Position numbers and translations under genes: made by a program. Positions 23,250-34,831 of a stretch of 64,000 nt of DNA are shown here, one piece after another (positions within the stretch are counted from its first letter, which is position 1; each line of letters opens with the position of its first letter). This stretch comes from Neckera pumila (Eukaryota > Streptophyta > Bryopsida > Hypnales > Neckeraceae). Below the pieces are notes generated by a model. That model saw only the letters and a list, made by a program, of their open reading frames with translations. It was not told the origin of the DNA and ran no database searches. The stretch is taken from assembly GCA_963969595.1 (NCBI GenBank), contig OZ018409.1:6896520-6960519 (forward strand), read 5' to 3'.

Positions 23250-23612
23250 AGATGTTTAGAGAGACAAACCACTTATGCTCATGATGACAGCAATGCCATT
23301 TGAGTTGACTAGACGCCAAATACATGGTGCAAAAGATTGTGATTTGGATTAGAAATTGACATAGAGATTCAGCATCAAAAAAAAAAAAACTTGCTGAAGG
23401 TGATTAAGGATGGGGCTCCCTATTGCACCCAGCCTACAGTCTCTTGTTACTCCAATTTGAACTCACTTTTGCACACGTCGGCTAACCCACGACCTCAATT
23501 TAGATGTGCAAAGCTGTTGTATAGATATTTCAACATAGCATTTGAATCCAACAACATTTGTTGTGTAGTCCTAGCTACTTGTCGGAGCGACATTGTCGCT
23601 AGGGGGGGCACT
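23250..23612 (+). other. Gypsy 3' noncoding tail and polypurine tract
   Basis: Sequence between the last codon of the PHD frame and the 3' LTR. It holds an A13 run near 23380 and ends with AGGGGGGGCA (23601-23610), a good polypurine tract for plus-strand priming, directly before the LTR start. Confidence 0.6.
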
Positions 23613-24129
23613 TGAGAAGGTGTTTTTTACACTCTCTTATGTTGATTTTGATTGATGTTTTGATTGACGTTTATAATTACACAATGTGTTGTGTATGGCA
23701 ATCTATAATTACACGACAGGTGTCACGTAAGGTGACATTGGGGCCATTCTACATCATATTGTTGTATTAGATGAACTTCTAGATGAGTTCAGATTAAATG
23801 AGTATTAGATGAACTCCTAGATGAGTTCAGATTAGATGAGTATCAGATGAGTTCATTTTACTTTTGGATGAGTTTCATCTAAATGTTAGGGTTCATCCAT
23901 CTTAGGGTTTGAGTGTTTAGGTGGAGAGAGCTCCTTGACTTGACATTGTTGTCAAGTCAAATTTTGTGAGCGTTTTGAGAGAGAGTTGTATTTTTAGTTT
24001 TGTTTGGAGATGGTGGATTATCATTTAGTAAAGCTTCACTTTTTCTCTTACGTTTCCACTCTTCGATTCTCCCTTTGTGGAGTAAGAGTTGCTTGACTTT
24101 GTGTGTGTGTTGATACAATAGTTTCTCCT
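23613..24129 (+). repeat. Gypsy 3' LTR (about 517 bp)
   Basis: It begins TGAGAAGGTGTTTTTTACAC just after the polypurine tract. Its first 100 bases are repeated at 24130-24231. Internal short tandem copies of GATGAACTCCTAGATGAGTT and close variants occupy about 23770-23870. The 3' end is set by the start of the second copy and does not finish in a clear CA, so it is approximate. Confidence 0.6.
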
Positions 24130-24231
24130 TGAAAGGGTGTTTTTGACACTCTCTTATGTTGATTTTGATTGATGTTTTGATTGACGTTTATAATTACACG
24201 ATATGTTGTATATGGCAATCTATAATTACAC
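24130..24231 (+). repeat. Second, truncated copy of the gypsy LTR start
   Basis: TGAAAGGGTGTTTTTGACAC and the next 80 bases repeat the LTR start at 23613 with a few differences, then similarity stops after ATTACAC. It lies head-to-tail against the first LTR, leaving an LTR-LTR junction with no element between. Confidence 0.7.
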
Positions 24232-24364
24232 AATAGCTTTCAACATTTTCAAATAGAGTTTCCAAGAACTGCTCGAAAAATCTAAGCTCCAAATTTCTTT
24301 TATGCTTGATGTTATAATTTGTTGTGCAATTTTTCACAAAGTCCTCCTCGAGCAATCCCTTGAG

Positions 24365-24555
24365 TGTTGAAAACTAAATCTAACTGTTGTACATGAGCAA
24401 CGCTTGAAATGTGTATGTATACTCTGTGTGCTTTACTGAGGAAGAAATCAATATAAATACAAGACCATGAGGTCAAAATGAATGAAGAGAAAGTAAAATT
24501 GAGCAAATGAAACATGACGTAGGCTAATCTAAACTACCATGAGTGTTATCTTTCA
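24365..24555 (-). repeat. Copia 3' LTR
   Basis: It matches 29461-29606 in the first 140 bp from the TGTTGAAAACTAAATC end. The inner end TTTCA borders the purine-rich AGCGAGGGGAAGTAT (minus strand, 24556-24570), a good polypurine tract. Confidence 0.8.
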
Positions 24556-25089
24556 ATACTTCCCCTCGCTCATGGCATTCTTTGTGAGTGTTATTTCCGC
24601 CTTGCTCACAGCCTAAGGCAAAATGTCGTGACTCTCCCATTGGCCTGGTGACACGAGCCAGGGATTGCGTGTGCATTTTGATGAATTTACACTGGTGAGT
24701 TTGCCTTGAGTTGAGTGTGGTCATTTGATTTTCATGAATTAAGAGCTAACTGGAGGTTGTGACGTGCAAATGGGAGTTTTCTTCGCTTGGATCTGGTTGA
24801 CAGCATATATGTTGAGGAAGATCTGCATCAAGGTTCTTGAAGGATGTTGGTATACTCTATGTTTTGTACAAGGGACCTCTGAGAGTTTCAAGAGTGAAGG
24901 AGATATTACCATACAAGCAGGTGGCTTGAGAAGTACAGCTAGGATTTTGATAGAGGGTAGTAGTGTGAGCAAGTATGCAAATGAGATGCACTAGGTAGAT
25001 TACTTTGAGAATCCTAGTGACTAGTGGGACAACATATCGACAAGGCAAAATCCAAGAGCTCCTAACTTCAAACATAAAAGAACTAGGCA

Positions 25090-26400
25090 AGCATTATGGA
25101 TAGATAGCTGGACCACTCCTCATTGGATTAGGGTGAGGCTTGAGGATAATACTAGCATGCTGTCTGTTTGTATTGAAAACTGTGTAAGGTAGTGGTTTAG
25201 TCAAAAAATCAGTATGTTGAATGTGAGTTGGGACATGACTCACCTATAAAGTGCCTGCTTTTGAGACCTCTCTAATGAAATGGTGTTGAAGGTTTATGTG
25301 TTTTGTTCTTGAGTGCATGACTAGATTTTGTACAAGCTTTATACAAGACTAATTATCACTAAGTAAGGGAGTAGGTGCTACTATTTCCAGACCTAGTTCT
25401 GCTAGAATACGTCGAAAACATATGATATCTTTTGCTGTATCCGTAAGTACACGATATTCAGCCTCCGTACTGGATAGCTCTGATACTATTGGTTGCAATT
25501 TACTGGACCAAAAAATACTTGAGTCACCTATCTTGTGAAGAATGCTTGATCTGCAAGGATCCAAGTCACGGCCCCAATCGGCATCTGCGTACATATGATA
25601 TTCTGTAGTATTGTCAGTTGGAAAGAAGGTTCCATAGTCCATTGTGCCGCTGAGGTACCTGAGAATTTTCTTTGCTGCCTTGAAGTATTCTAATTGGTTG
25701 GTCTATATAACATGAAACGCAGCTTACAGCGTATGATATATCTAGGCAAATATGAGATAAGTATAAAAGATTGCCCACAAGAGAACAATAAAACATAGTG
25801 TCAGCTTTTGCTGTATCCATATTCTCTTGCAACTAAATTTTTAAATCAAAAGGAATAGCAGTGGGATTACAGTCTTGAAGATCAAATTTCTAAAGTAATT
25901 TTTGGATATAGCTAGGTTGATTAATGAATATCCCCATTTTTTGTCTATGAATTTTGACTCCCAAATAATATGTTGCCTCTCCAAGATCAGTCATTTCAAA
26001 AGAACCTTGAAGTTTGAGTTTTAGTGTTGCGATTTATGAGTGATCATCCCCAATAATTAACAAGTCGTTAGCATACAAGAGTAAAACGGTTAATTTTCCA
26101 TCTTTTCTTGAAAAATAAAGATTGGGGTCACTTTCACTGCGTGATAATCCATGACTGAGCAACCAAAAATTTATACATTTGTACCATGCTTTCAGTGCTT
26201 GTTTAGGTCTATATAAAGCCTTTTTGATTTTACACACCTTAGTTTGATCTCTAGCTAATGGAAAACCGTCAGGGATTTCCATGTAGATATCTTCATTGAG
26301 TGTTTCGTTTAAAAATGCATTGACTACATCCATTTGTAATAGCAGCCAATTATTTTTGGTTGCCAAAGCAAAGAGAATAAGAATTGTAGATCACTTGACG
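25090..26400 (-). pseudogene. Copia reverse transcriptase and RNase H, broken
   Basis: RT shows LLLQMDVVNAFLNETLNEDI, MEIPDGFPL, CKIKKALYRPKQA and LLLYANDLLIIGDD. The second position of the catalytic Asp pair in the usual YVDD box is Asn here (YAND), so the polymerase would be inactive. RNase H shows MYADADWGRDLD and SSTEAEYRVLTD, then HSRTKHIN and an HV.T..Q.AD-like tail. Stops occur at about 26036 and 25833, and near 25349. Confidence 0.9.
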
Positions 26401-26669
26401 ATAGGTGTAAAAATGTCATTGTAATCAATCCCGTACTTTTGTTGAAAATCTTGTGCTACGATTCTTTCTTTAAGCTTATTAAAACCTCCTTGCATATTTT
26501 GCTTAATTTGAATATCCATTTCCTAGTTATTGGAGCCCTTCCCTTTGGCCGATTGACAATCTCCTACGTCTGATTTTTCATAATGGAGTTTATTTTGCTG
26601 CCGATCGCTCATTGCCACTCTTGTTGTTGATTTGCAGTATGAAAGTCAATGGGCTATTCTAAAATTTTG

Positions 26670-28330
26670 GAGACTAATGTCCAAAAATCTTGTAGTTTAA
26701 TTGAGGGATTTTTATTCCTGCTTGGATAGCGTATGCCAGCGGTCCAATGGCTCTGTCTATAGGAAGCGGCTTTTGTGGACTTTTGCTTGGGGTTCGGCAA
26801 CTGGAGGCAGCAGAGGAAAGATCAAAAGGTGAGAGGTCGGATTGGTTGTTGGAGCTAGGAGTCAAGTTAGGGATCAAGTTAGGCTCTATGCTAGGTACTT
26901 GATCTAGGCTAGCCTCTGGTGAATTATGATCTGGAATCGGAGGTACTTCTATACTGACGGGGTCTCTGATGGCTGGCAATTCCAAAATTGGAACTTGTAA
27001 CATATCTTCAGATGAATCATGGCAAGTCAAGTATTTGTAGCCAACCCTTTGCTCATCAAAAATAGCATTTCTACTTATGATTACCTTTTGGCGGATTGGG
27101 TCAAAAAGACAATAAGCTTTGGTTTCATTGTCGTAACTCAAGAATATGCATTTCTGCGTTTTACTATCAAGCTTATTGCGATATTCTCAAGGTACATGAA
27201 CGTAAGCCAAGCATCCAAATATTTTGAGATTGGAATATCCGATTTTGTACCTGTAAATTTAGCTTCGGGAGTCTCTCCATGATTTGCACGTATAGGGCTA
27301 CAATTTATCAAATAGGTTGTTGTAGCAACAGCTTTGGTCCATAGATAGATTAGCAAGTGGCAGTCATGAGACATACTACGAGCTCGTTTTAGAATTGTTT
27401 GATTTCGCCGTTTTGAGACACCATTTTGCTGAGGAGTGTGGGCTTGTGTGAGTTCCCTTTTGATCCCATGAGTTGATTAATAATTGTTGAATTCATCCGA
27501 CAAATACTCTCCACCACGATCTAATCGCAAAACTTGCATCTTGTTGCCAGTCTGTACTTCAATGTGCTCCTTGAACTTGCGAAATTTTGAGAAAGTTTCA
27601 CTTTGGGCCTTCAAAAAATATGTCCACCTTTTGCACAAATAATCGTCTGTGAAAACGAGAATATATCTTGACCCACCTAAGGATGGTTGTGGCATTGGGC
27701 CCATAATTTCACTATGTATACGTTAACCTGGTTTCTCAGATCTGGTGACTGATGATTTAGGAAATCTTTCCCTGTATTGTCTCCCAGCCAAATAGCAGTG
27801 ACATATTTTCTTTTGATAACTAATCAACGAAAGTCCAATTATTGTTGGTGAGTGAGACATATATTGTAGTCCCTCATGACTCAAATGACCCATGCAAAAA
27901 TGCCAAAGAAATGATAAGTCTGAATGATTTATAGTTAATGCATGATGGATAGATTGAAAATAGTAGAGGCCATTAGTTGAGTCTCGTTGCCCAGTTGCAA
28001 TAGTTTGGTCATAATTATCAATAACCAAGCGTTGGTGATCTGAGAAGACAACTCGGTATCTACAATCCGAGCCACAATCGGCAAGAGCTTCAACTGAAAC
28101 CAAATTCTTTGTCATATTTGGCACATATTTAACTTCATTCAATTTTATTGCTCTAGTGTTTTTTTGAACTGTTGCAATACCTGAGCCCTTTACGATACTC
28201 CCTTCCGTACATACTTCCTTAATCTGCACTCCTGGTGTATTGGGCTGCGAGTCCAGCTTCTCATAGTTTCTTGCTACATGGCCAAAAGCCCCACTATCTA
28301 TATACCATGGCCCATTTCCCAATGATAGTA
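26670..28330 (-). pseudogene. Copia protease and integrase, broken
   Basis: Protease motif WYIDSGAFGHVARN is intact near 28310. The integrase zinc region is altered (WHFCMGHLSHEG then CHCYLAG, with only one residue between the Cys pair). The core has FTDDY and LRLDRGGEYL, but the catalytic Glu of the NGVxER block is Lys (NGVSKRRNQ, near 27410). A Pro/Ser-rich linker (26674-27141) joins to RT. Confidence 0.88.
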
Positions 28331-28389
28331 GGGATCATAGTAAGGAGCATAGTACTGCTATACTATCTGAGACTCAAAAAACTCAGCAG

Positions 28390-29322
28390 AATTTGCAAAT
28401 CTCGTACCTTGTTGTGATGGTGGTGCAAAATTTTCTTGGACAAGCAAAGGGTTTGGAGCTGATCTGCAATCTTGTGCAAAGTGTCCAGGTTTACCACAGT
28501 TGTAACATACTAGTGGTGGTCGCAGTGATCCAAAATAACTTCAGCCAGGAAAGGTGTGATTAGGGAAGCTCCGTCCATGAAATCCTCTTCCTTTGTACAC
28601 TTGTGGCCATCTGCCACCTCGTCCCCGATTTGGTGTCGATGAGTTCTGGATTGTTGTTTATTTGGTGAAGCTTGCCACAAGAGCCTCTGAGTCTCCAAGT
28701 TGTTGATCACGATATTTACGTCGATGTGACTCTGAAAGTAAGCTAGAGCTGAGTTTCTCGAAAGTCATAGATTCATTGAGATGCATAAGAATTTGGACAA
28801 TGCTCTTGTATGATCTCGGCAAGCCGTTGAGAATAATTTGATTGAGATTTCGATCTGTCATTTTTTCCCCCATACTAGCAAGCTTGTTCTTGAGCCCTCG
28901 TGCTTTCTTGAGATACTCCTCGACTGAACCTCCTTCATTCATCTTGTGAGTTTGTAACTAGCTCATCAGTGTCAATATCTATGACTGGTCTCCGGACTGA
29001 AATTGGTCCTTGAGAGCTTTCCATGCAAGAGCTAGGTCTGTGAATTCTGCAATCATGTCAACAAGATTGTCAGATACCAATAATATGATCAATCTACATG
29101 CTAATGTCTTCTTCTGTTTTAGCTTGACCTTGGTCAACGTGCCCCGTCGATGGTAGCCGGAAAGTCATTGGGGCTCACTATAGTTTCCGTAACAAACCAT
29201 TGGTTTTCTGCTCTTAGTATGGCTCGCATCTTGAGAGCCCAATCGTAGTAGTTGGTCATCCCTACAAGCTTATCTCCCTCTCTGATCGATAAACTAGAGT
29301 TTTCTGTCATATTGTCTAACAT
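28390..29322 (-). pseudogene. Copia gag, broken
   Basis: The N-terminal part reads NYYDWALKMRAILRAENQW, the common copia gag start. A later block has GGSVEEYLKKARGLKNKLA and LPRSYKSIVQILMH (UBN2-type gag). The zinc knuckle CYNCGKPGHFAQDC (28466-28507) has the full CX2CX4HX4C pattern. Frameshifts occur near 28940 and 28690. Confidence 0.85.
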
Positions 29323-29448
29323 CTGTACTGTCTGGCTTTCTGAAGGATGGTATATGGTTTAGGAGCAAGGCTTCAACTAAAACTCTCTCTTTCTTTCTCT
29401 CTTGCTTCTATGGTGCTGAAACAAATTGCTTCTATTCTGATCGAACTA

Positions 29449-29460
29449 GCTCTAATACCA
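29449..29460 (-). other. Copia primer-binding site
   Basis: The minus strand reads TGGTATTAGAGC immediately inside the 5' LTR, one base from the TGGTATCAGAGC complementary to the 3' end of initiator tRNA-Met that primes most plant LTR elements. Confidence 0.85.
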
Positions 29461-29610
29461 TGTTGAAAACTAAATCTAATTGTCGTACATGTGCAACGCT
29501 TGAAATGTGTGTGTACACTATTGTGTGCTTTACTGAGGAAGAAATCAATTTAAATTCAAGACCATGAGGTTCAAAATGAATGAATAGAAAAGCAAAATTG
29601 AACGTCAAAA
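29461..29610 (-). repeat. Copia 5' LTR, outer part lost
   Basis: It shares about 140 bp with the LTR at 24365-24555, beginning TGTTGAAAACTAAATCTAAT on the plus strand. Similarity ends after AAAATTGA, so the U3 end has been deleted or replaced. Confidence 0.75.
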
Positions 29611-30033
29611 TTAATGTGCACACAATCCACCAGATCACTGGCATTAATTTGCCAAGCCTAGAACTTGACAAAGCATTAACTAATAACAAACTTCTTTGCT
29701 ATGTACATGTGTTGTGGACAACGACAATTCACAGGGACTACTAATGTAATGTACAAAACAAGAGTAGCGACCGATATGAAGGAAAGCAATAGCAGCATAT
29801 ATCTGTATAGAAATACGTAGCTTGTCACTCAGTCGTCATTCCTGAAGGGCGGCACTAGGCTGCCTAGTACTAGCAAGAGGCACAATGCAGGGCTTTATAG
29901 AGGCCAGCATATCCTCTATTTCATGGGTTGAATGATTAGGTTGTGGCTCCTCATATTTTTTTTTCCCCTTAACGAGTTGCATGCCATTGCTGAGAACATC
30001 GGAAAGAGTAGACAAGCATTGAACGACTTTTAC

Positions 30034-31200
30034 TTATCTCCAAATGGATAGTAACATTGTTTCATTTGCTATGCATGTATTCTCTTGTAGCCTTCGATCT
30101 TTCTCGCGTTGGTAAGCCATTTGTTCACTGAAGAGCTTCAGTTGCACTTTCCTTTTCGATAGCTCCAATTATTTACTTACATCAACCATATTCTTCATTT
30201 GGCTGGCCATGATGTTGCCACTAGCGTGGGTGGCTTCGGCAGTGATATTGTGCCCAAGCACATTCTTCCTACAAACTCTTGTATTATCCGCTTGATAATT
30301 TGCTTGACATTGAGAATTGTCGCTGGAGCTAATGAACTGTGGGATAACTCTTGCGAAAAGAATGTTCCTTCAACGTGGCATTGGAGACACAGTGGAACTA
30401 GTGTTTTGGGTTTGTACTCCTGCAATTGCAAGCAGTGTGGCATGATCTGTTGTACGGGGGCGCGCACTTCTGGAGCTGTCCTCAGTTTTCTCTGCAGCTA
30501 TAGCATTCGCAAGATCCATGGGGTCTTCAGTTTTTGGATCATTGTTGCACTGCTCTTGCATGCCGTCACAGCAAATCGCTAGCACCTAGTAATTGCTATT
30601 GTGATTAGAATGCACATCTCGCATGTGAGGTGGATTCATGCTTGGACGCTTACCAAACCATTTATGAATGTTGTAGAAGACATCTTTTGCAAAAGAATGG
30701 GGAAGTCCCTCTACCTTTCTGTCTGCAGCGTTGAGATCCCAGTGAGCTTTGGAGCCGTTGGTGCCTGTCCTAGCGAACAAATTTGCAATTTTCTTGTAAT
30801 CCCGAATATCAAAAATGATCTGATTCCACTTTGTCTTGCATGCAAGGCCATCTCGTGGATATTGTGAACATGCAGCCCGGATGACGTCTGAGCTAATGTG
30901 GACCCACTTGGTGGCTTTGAGATTCATCAAATCTTGACCATCAACAGCATCCAGTTCTTCGAGAAACAATTGGCGTTTTGCATAAATGAGTGCACTTATT
31001 TCCATGGGATTTCAATTGGGGCCTCGGTCTTTGTGTGCATGCTTTGCTAGGTTCTCGGCAGGTCTAGCATTTGCTGCAGTTGCAAATGTAAGCATTCTGA
31101 CTGCAGGACGACGCGACGTTCCTGATCTCTGTCTGCCTGAACCTATGGTACCTTCACAAACCTCGACTCTGAACAAATCAAAAAATTGAACGATTGGTAC
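30034..31200 (-). pseudogene. Myb/SANT (trihelix)-like protein gene, nonsense-riddled
   Basis: One reading frame runs from about 31200 to a TAA at 30034 with no frameshift but in-frame stops at 31012-31014 (TGA), 30586-30588 (TAG), 30370-30372 (TGA) and 30169-30171 (TAA). The longest segment (MEISALIYAK..., 139 codons) has a Trp-based helix pattern (KWVHISSDVIRAACSQYP, CKTKWNQIIFDIRDYKKIA) like plant Myb/SANT-like or trihelix DNA-binding domains. The C-terminal segment reads SKRKVQLKLFSEQMAYQREK, a basic/coiled-coil tail usual in such proteins. Preservation of a single frame suggests recent decay by point mutation, or that the gene is spliced in a way not detected. Family assignment is by pattern only. 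Confidence 0.55.
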
Positions 31201-33429
31201 TCATTGTAGCATCGGAGTGTGTGTTTGTGGTGTGTAGGTCTATTTGCCTTCAAACAAACTCAAAAATCAGCATTTACAGAGAAGGGAATTCACCATCACT
31301 TTTTGCGCCAATCACTTGCGCTCCCACACCATGAGATCCTGACTCCGGACGATCGTCCATTATTATGATTCTGCTTTTTATGAATAAAATGAAGTTAACA
31401 AACTTGCTATATTCATGTATGTCATGCAGGAAAAGCTAATTCACACTACATGGACCAGTTCACTGGAAGGCAACGACTCTCACTTGATCAGTTCACGTAG
31501 TCTTCAAGCTTTGCAGATCTATCGCTATTCACGCCACTGTAGCGATTCTAGTCAACCAAGCACGTACAGATTCGAACAAGGCACAAAAATTTGGTGGGCA
31601 CATACGGATGCGATGAACACAGAGGGATTTCAGGAGTACAGACCAATTCCATGAAGACGGGGTCACTAGTTGTCATGAAGGTGGTATATATCAGTCTGTC
31701 CACATTTAATTGCACGCATCTCTTGTGGGGTCCAAGCAAATAGACAACAGTGTTTTCTTTTAAAGCCCATGCCGGCTTCTTAGGTAGTGGCACTCTTTTC
31801 TAATCAGCCATCAAGACCCACATTAAATAACACCGCTCTTCCACTTCTGAAATCTTTATTTTGCTTGATTCTTGTGTTAGCTTTTATCTGCAAGCTATGC
31901 CGCTTCTATTGCAGCTTGGTCGTAGTTTCTTTTACTAACCACTTGCTTTTATCTTGTGCTAGGTGCCCCTCCAGCATAGGCATCGCAGATCTAAACACAC
32001 AGACTTTTCACACTAAAAAACTGCCTTGCGACCTTAGCCTTAAGCCCAAGTGTATACATACTATTAGTAGTGAAATAATGACTTATAGCAAGCCATTTGG
32101 CAGCTTTGCTTGTGTTTTATCCCTTTTGAAACAATAACACCATTCTATTTTGCTTCTTTTGAGGTTATGGTTGTGACATATTTGTAAAACAACATGAAAT
32201 ATTGTAGACGGGAAAGTCAAGAAAATTTGGGAAAGTAAAGTGCTATCCTTGCCTTTCTAATGACATTCACGATTGACTAAAATTTCTTGATTACACTTAA
32301 AGATATAGAACAATTGAATTTGAGTACACATAAGGCCATAATTGAGTTAGTGAATAGTGATAGGTTCTCTTTAAAAATTCAATTTTTCAACTACCAGTAT
32401 TTCATAATAGTGGAAGACACCAAGATACCTATCATTATTCCTTAGTGATAGCACGTAGTCTTCATTAATGCAATTGATATTTTGCTTTGAAGAAACAATT
32501 AACAAACAATGACTCATTAGTGCCAATATATATGAGAGGTATATATGGTGCAATACTTGAGCATGATAAAGTTTAGATGTGAAATGACATTAAAATGAAA
32601 GATGCTAATTGTTGAATTATCAGTCTAATGTTTGTGTCATACAGTTGTGTCACATGGCTTGCCACATTTTAGTGAATAATTCATATTCTAAAAGTTAAAT
32701 ATGGTATTATACATTTTTCCACAACCTACAATAGTTAAATTCTTTGCAAAAATCAAGTTTATGAAGTCTATTAGTCTCACTCACATTGTTAGAACTTAAT
32801 AAAATCAATGTAGCCTCTGTAACGTAACGCAACCAACCTTCAAACATAAAGAACCATTTTGTGCAAGATGAAATGTTCCATAGAAATAATTTTCCTTTCT
32901 AGTGAAATTGATTTGGAAGATTCATAAATCTTATTAAAGTTAAAGGTCCAGTATCTTGAAATTCAAGTATATTATATGTGAACTTGGTTTAGAAGAATAT
33001 TAAACAAGTTTAGAAGGTTCTTAAATTAGTAGCACATTTTGGTGACATTGCTTGAAAATTCTTGAACTAGCTTGGAATCATCATGATATTGAATTTGCCT
33101 TTTTGCAAACTCCACTTATCAAAGAAATAATTGAATGTAACAATACAAGGTACTTAAAATGATTTATGATTTTGATATTTTTCAACAATTTAAAAACATC
33201 CAATTCTTTCTAAGAGTACTTTTTTAATAATACTAATTTATATGATAGTATAGAGGTGCTAACATATTGAAACATAAATGTGCAGTAACCTTGGGGTTCA
33301 CTAGCCCCTAACATAGAAAAGACATGAAAGATAAATTAGGGTACTATAAAATCCTTTCACCTAAGTTTTATAAATTAAGTAGATATAATTAAGCATATAA
33401 AGGTATAAGACTTGGAGGTAAGTAAAAGT
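31201..33429. other. Intergenic, no gene recognised
   Basis: AT-rich beyond about 32.1 kb. Short open frames at 31415-31654 and 31787-32137 have no family motif. No repeat ends or RNA genes were identified. Confidence 0.4.
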
Positions 33430-33651
33430 CACTATAAGAAAATGGGGTGTTTTAAGTGAGTTTTTAATTATAGTCCTAGAGATTACATTTTAAGTAATGA
33501 CCTTTAAAGAAATTTTCAACAAAATTTTACAAGAAATACATGTATTTCTAGTAAAATTTTGCTGAAAATTTCTTTAAAGGTCATCACTTAAAATGTAATG
33601 TCTAGGACTATATTTAAAAACTCATTTAAAACACCCCATTCTCTTGTAGTG
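33430..33651. mobile_element. CACTA-type foldback MITE
   Basis: Nearly the whole 222 bp is one inverted repeat centred on ATACATGTAT near 33541. The ends read CACTATAAGAAAATGGGGTG and, reverse complemented, CACTACAAGAGAATGGGGTG, the terminus typical of plant CACTA elements. The flanking 3 bases are AGT and AGC, close to but not an exact 3-bp duplication. A transcript would form a long hairpin. Confidence 0.75.
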
Positions 33652-34831
33652 AGCATAATAAGGTTCACCAAAAAGAAAAAAAGAAAAAATATTTTCTTGT
33701 AGCATGGCAGTAACTACAGGCAATCATTTTCTGAATTGCTTGATTAGTATATATCAGTTGCATAAGGTGCTCCAAAATAAAGGATTATTGTATTCCATCC
33801 CATGTATTAGATGAGCCGATTCTGGATGAATGCACCATTTTCAAACTTTATGAGAGGCATATTGTTCATACAAATTTCATTTTGCTCCTTTTGAACATGT
33901 ATTTTGGAGGATAAATAAAGCATAGTTCACGTTACATAGAATTGTGCATTGTGAATCTGGGCTTATATTTGTTTCAAGCCAAGATTGTGAAGTTGAACTT
34001 ATGCTTGGATGCACTATTAAATGAAACCCTCTAAACCATTGAAATGCATTTTTCTAGTTTTCCTTGGATCTTTCATTACTTGAAGCTAGAAACACAATAT
34101 CAATGTGCAAACTCATGTTGAATGTATGATGCCTTTTTTTATGTAACTACTATATACATCTTTCGAAATTGAGTTAATTATTGAAATAAGGGATACCAAA
34201 AAATAAAATTTATAATCAAATTAGGATGGCATTAATATTAATATTTACTCTTACATTTTTATAATTTCCATAAAAGTTACACATGTTGGTATCAATATTA
34301 AACTAGATACTTATAGGATGCCTTAAAAAAATTAAAAAAGAATGTAATCCCAAATAAAATATCTATGTCTCACATGTGGTGTACTATATTTATGCTAAGT
34401 ACCCCTAGGCAATACCACAAAGGTAGAGTCTTAAACCGTCACTTTAAAAATCCTAATGTCTAAAGCCTCAAGCTTTTCACATTCATTCCTTCAATATTTC
34501 ACATATTGCAACCATTTCTAATATTGAAAGGGCATAGGACAAATACAAGAAACGTTGAATTGAAAACATTTGTTTCCAATGTCTTATGCTATTATAGAAT
34601 TGCGCTAGTCTATTGTGTATATTTATGGCATACTACCATTAAATAATACAACGAATGTGTCAAATGAGTCAATACATATCAATGCTTTAATTCCTTAGTA
34701 CTTCAAAGTTTGTATTCTAGATTACAATTAATATTTTCTAAGAATAAAAATTTGATTATTTCTTATACAAATTATTTTTTTTCTTAGCAGTATGAAAAAG
34801 ATCCATTTAGTTATCAATGCCAACATAGTGC
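33652..34831. other. AT-rich intergenic, nothing recognised
   Basis: No coding region, repeat boundary or RNA gene was seen in this stretch. Confidence 0.4.

Larger units (their letters stand above)
16005..24129 (+). mobile_element. Degenerate Ty3/gypsy element with DNMT and PHD finger
   Basis: Domain order on the plus strand: gag (16005-17586), aspartic protease (about 18061-18492), cytosine-5 DNA methyltransferase (about 18811-19773), reverse transcriptase and RNase H (20125-21621), integrase (21838 to about 23070), PHD finger (23073-23207), noncoding tail, polypurine tract (23601-23610), 3' LTR. RT before integrase places it in Ty3/gypsy. Many frameshifts and stops split the polyprotein, so it is dead. 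No 5' LTR or primer-binding site was found upstream of the gag start, so the left end is undefined. The extra enzyme and reader domains are original to the element rather than a later insertion: the reading continues through them in the same decayed style, and related DNMT-bearing LTR elements are reported from charophyte algae. Confidence 0.93.
24365..29610 (-). mobile_element. Degenerate Ty1/copia element
   Basis: Minus-strand element in the order LTR, primer-binding site, gag, protease, integrase, RT, RNase H, polypurine tract, LTR; integrase before RT defines copia. LTR copies: 24365-24555 (3' LTR, 191 bp, TGTTGAAAAC...CA) and 29461 to about 29610 (5' LTR, outer end lost). The two LTRs differ at roughly one base in ten over the shared 140 bp, so the insertion is old. 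Stops and frameshifts break the polyprotein throughout. Target-site duplication cannot be tested because the outer 5' LTR end is missing. Confidence 0.93.
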
